28,034 bases of DNA from JAKORR01 sp964608495 (GTDB taxonomy: Bacteria; Armatimonadota; Zipacnadia; Zipacnadales; FEN-943): assembly GCA_964608495.1 (NCBI GenBank), contig CAZSOQ010000042.1, positions 1 through 28,034 of the forward strand. Reading direction: 5' to 3'. Position numbers and translations under genes: made by a program. Positions 25,348 through 28,034 of this stretch are shown here, in pieces. The notes under the pieces were generated by a model. The model had not been told where the DNA came from and searched no databases. It saw only the letters and a list, made by a program, of their open reading frames with translations. Every line of letters starts with the position of its first letter. Position 1 is the first letter of the stretch.

Positions 25348-26406
25348 ATGCGCGTCCTTCTCTCGGGCTACTATGGCTTCGGCAACCTCGGCGACGAGGC
25401 CATCCTCGCCACCATCGCCGAACAGCTCCCGGGCGTCACCCCCGAGGCCGAGGTCGAGGTGCTGTCCGCCGACCCCGAGCACACGCTCCGCGTCCACGGC
25501 CTGCAGGCCCGCGACCGGTGGCGTCTGAGGCCCGCCCTGCGTGCCCTCGCCGACGCCGACCTGCTCGTCCAGGGCGGCGGCGGTCTGATCCAGGACTCCA
25601 CGTCGTCGCTGTCGCCCGCTTACTACCTGGGCGTGCTCGCCTTGGCCCGTTGGCTCCGCCGTCCGGTCGTGATCTTCTGCCAGGGCGTCGGCCCTCTCGC
25701 CGGTGCTCTCTGGCGCCGCCTCACCGTCCGCGCCTTCGCCTCCGCGGTCCAGGTGATGGTGCGCGATGAGGACAGCGCGGCCGCGCTGCGCCGATGGGGG
25801 CTGCGTCACGCCATCGAGGTGGTCGCCGATCCCGTGGTCCTCATGACCCCCTCGCCGCCGGAGCAGGTGGGCCAGTGGCTCGCCGAGCAGGGCTTCCACT
25901 CCTCGGAGCCGCCCTCGGTCCTGGTCCCCAGGGCGCTCGAGGGCTACTGGGACCTGTACCTGGCCGCGGCCCGCGTCCTGGCCCACGGTGGACAGCCCCT
26001 CCTCGTGATGCCCTTCCAGGCCGGTGACGAGGCCCTGGCCCGGGAGATGGCGTCCCGTACCGAGCACGCCACGGCGCTCCCGGCCCCCGAGGACCCGCGT
26101 CTGGCCGCCGGCGTGGTGGCCACCTCGCGCCGGGTCATCGCCGCCCGGCTGCACGCCCTGGTCTTCGCTGCTTCGGCCGGAGTGCCGGCCCTGGGACTCG
26201 CCTATGACCCCAAGGTAGTCCGCTTCTGCGACCTCGTGGGCTACGAGCACGCCGACCCACGGACGACGGCCGGCCTGGCCACGTGGGCACAGGCCTCCGA
26301 CGACGGATCGGCGGGGCCAAGCCCCGCCGGTGTCGAGGATTGCCGCGGCCAGGCCCGCCGAGCCTTCGAGCTCCTCGGCGACGTCATCGGCGCGCTCGGC
26401 TCGTGA
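25348..26406 (+). CDS. csaB: Polysaccharide pyruvyl transferase CsaB
   Basis: A 352-residue polysaccharide pyruvyl transferase. CsaB adds pyruvate ketals to secondary cell-wall polysaccharide, creating the docking site for SLH-domain surface proteins. Motifs: the N-terminal LLSGYYGFGNLGDEAIL (GNxGDE signature), LVQGGGGLIQDSTS, VIFCQGVGPL, the FASAVQVMVRDEDSAAALRRWG helix with VVADPV, and the C-terminal IAARLHALVFAASAGVPALGLAYDPKV. The start is ATG 25348, which places the Rossmann signature at residue 3; no SD is visible, so translation may be coupled to the upstream gene. The frame is open much further upstream but overlaps the DUF5693 gene and is not coding there. It is probably one transcript with that gene. 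No SLH-domain protein is present in this window. Confidence 0.93.
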   Translation: MRVLLSGYYGFGNLGDEAILATIAEQLPGVTPEAEVEVLSADPEHTLRVHGLQARDRWRLRPALRALADADLLVQGGGGLIQDSTSSLSPAYYLGVLALARWLRRPVVIFCQGVGPLAGALWRRLTVRAFASAVQVMVRDEDSAAALRRWGLRHAIEVVADPVVLMTPSPPEQVGQWLAEQGFHSSEPPSVLVPRALEGYWDLYLAAARVLAHGGQPLLVMPFQAGDEALAREMASRTEHATALPAPEDPRLAAGVVATSRRVIAARLHALVFAASAGVPALGLAYDPKVVRFCDLVGYEHADPRTTAGLATWAQASDDGSAGPSPAGVEDCRGQARRAFELLGDVIGALGS

Positions 26407-26465
26407 CGCGCGTACAGTGGGCGAAGGCCGAGGGGCGGCCCTGTTGGCTGCTGGGCCTCCGCATC

Positions 26466-26494
26466 TGTGAAGCGAGCGCCGCAGGCGCTATAAT
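26466..26494 (+). promoter_or_regulatory. Probable glmS promoter with a dyad in its spacer
   Basis: A consensus TATAAT (26489-26494) has only a weak TGTGAA at the -35 position (26466-26471, 17-base spacing). The spacer contains a perfect 6-bp inverted repeat, AGCGCC-gca-GGCGCT (26475-26489), touching the -10 box. This could bind a regulator or be chance in GC-rich DNA. Transcription would begin near 26501, leaving a leader of about 40 bases with a small GGGCG-tct-CGCCC hairpin. That is too short for a glmS ribozyme. Confidence 0.5.
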
Positions 26495-26540
26495 GGACCC
26501 CCGGGCGTCTCGCCCATCATGCCAGACAGGAGAGTCCGAT

Positions 26541-28034
<1,494 letters not shown>

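Noticed and set aside
26495..26540. glmS ribozyme/riboswitch upstream of glmS.
   Set aside because: Only about 40 bases lie between the predicted transcription start and the ATG, and the ribozyme needs far more; no core sequence is visible.

Overview
The window is a high-GC, densely coded bacterial chromosome segment with short spacers, many GTG/TTG starts and mostly clear Shine-Dalgarno (SD) sites. The gene content is a PEP-CTERM surface protein, several sulfatase-fold hydrolases, a GH20 hexosaminidase, uroporphyrinogen-decarboxylase-like (URO-D) paralogues, a DegT aminotransferase, a DUF5693-csaB pair, and a selenocysteine tRNA. This fits an uncultured free-living Gram-negative-type lineage such as Armatimonadota or the Planctomycetota/Hydrogenedentota-like groups. 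The assignment is inferred from gene content only. A run of 100 Ns shows this is a scaffold, probably from a metagenome.

Layout. 1-4.6 kb (+): the C-terminal part of topA, a membrane-embedded spermidine-synthase-like protein and an unrecognised protein. 4.6-8.7 kb: a sugar isomerase/epimerase-like TIM barrel (-), a TatD nuclease (+), and a minus-strand pair of a dGTPase-like HD protein followed by a URO-D-family protein. 8.9-16.5 kb (+): a carbohydrate-active block of secreted GH20 hexosaminidase, alpha/beta hydrolase and a formylglycine-type sulfatase. After a terminator comes a second sulfatase-fold hydrolase whose nucleophile position is Thr. 16.5-17.4 kb: a PEP-CTERM gene with a good promoter and terminator but an amber codon at the end of its signal peptide. 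17.5-20 kb (+): a DegT aminotransferase and a second URO-D-like protein. 20-20.8 kb (-): an isoprenylcysteine-methyltransferase-like membrane protein broken by the assembly gap. 20.9-23 kb (+): folE2 and two unrecognised membrane proteins. 23.0-23.3 kb: selC (tRNA-Sec, anticodon UCA) with its own promoter and a terminator-like hairpin. 23.3-26.4 kb (+): DUF5693 and csaB. 26.5 kb to the end: glmS, cut by the window edge.

Functional themes. The block from 8.9 to 16.5 kb looks like a small cassette for sulfated or acylated amino-sugar polymers. csaB/DUF5693, PEP-CTERM and glmS concern envelope and surface construction. dGTPase, TatD and topA are nucleic-acid housekeeping. selC shows that the organism very probably inserts selenocysteine at UGA, so UGA 'stops' elsewhere in the genome deserve care. 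No insertion sequence, CRISPR array, prophage or rRNA was seen. The only gene-poor stretch over 300 bases is 23010-23341; it holds selC, its promoter and its hairpin, and nothing was recognised in its last ~130 bases.
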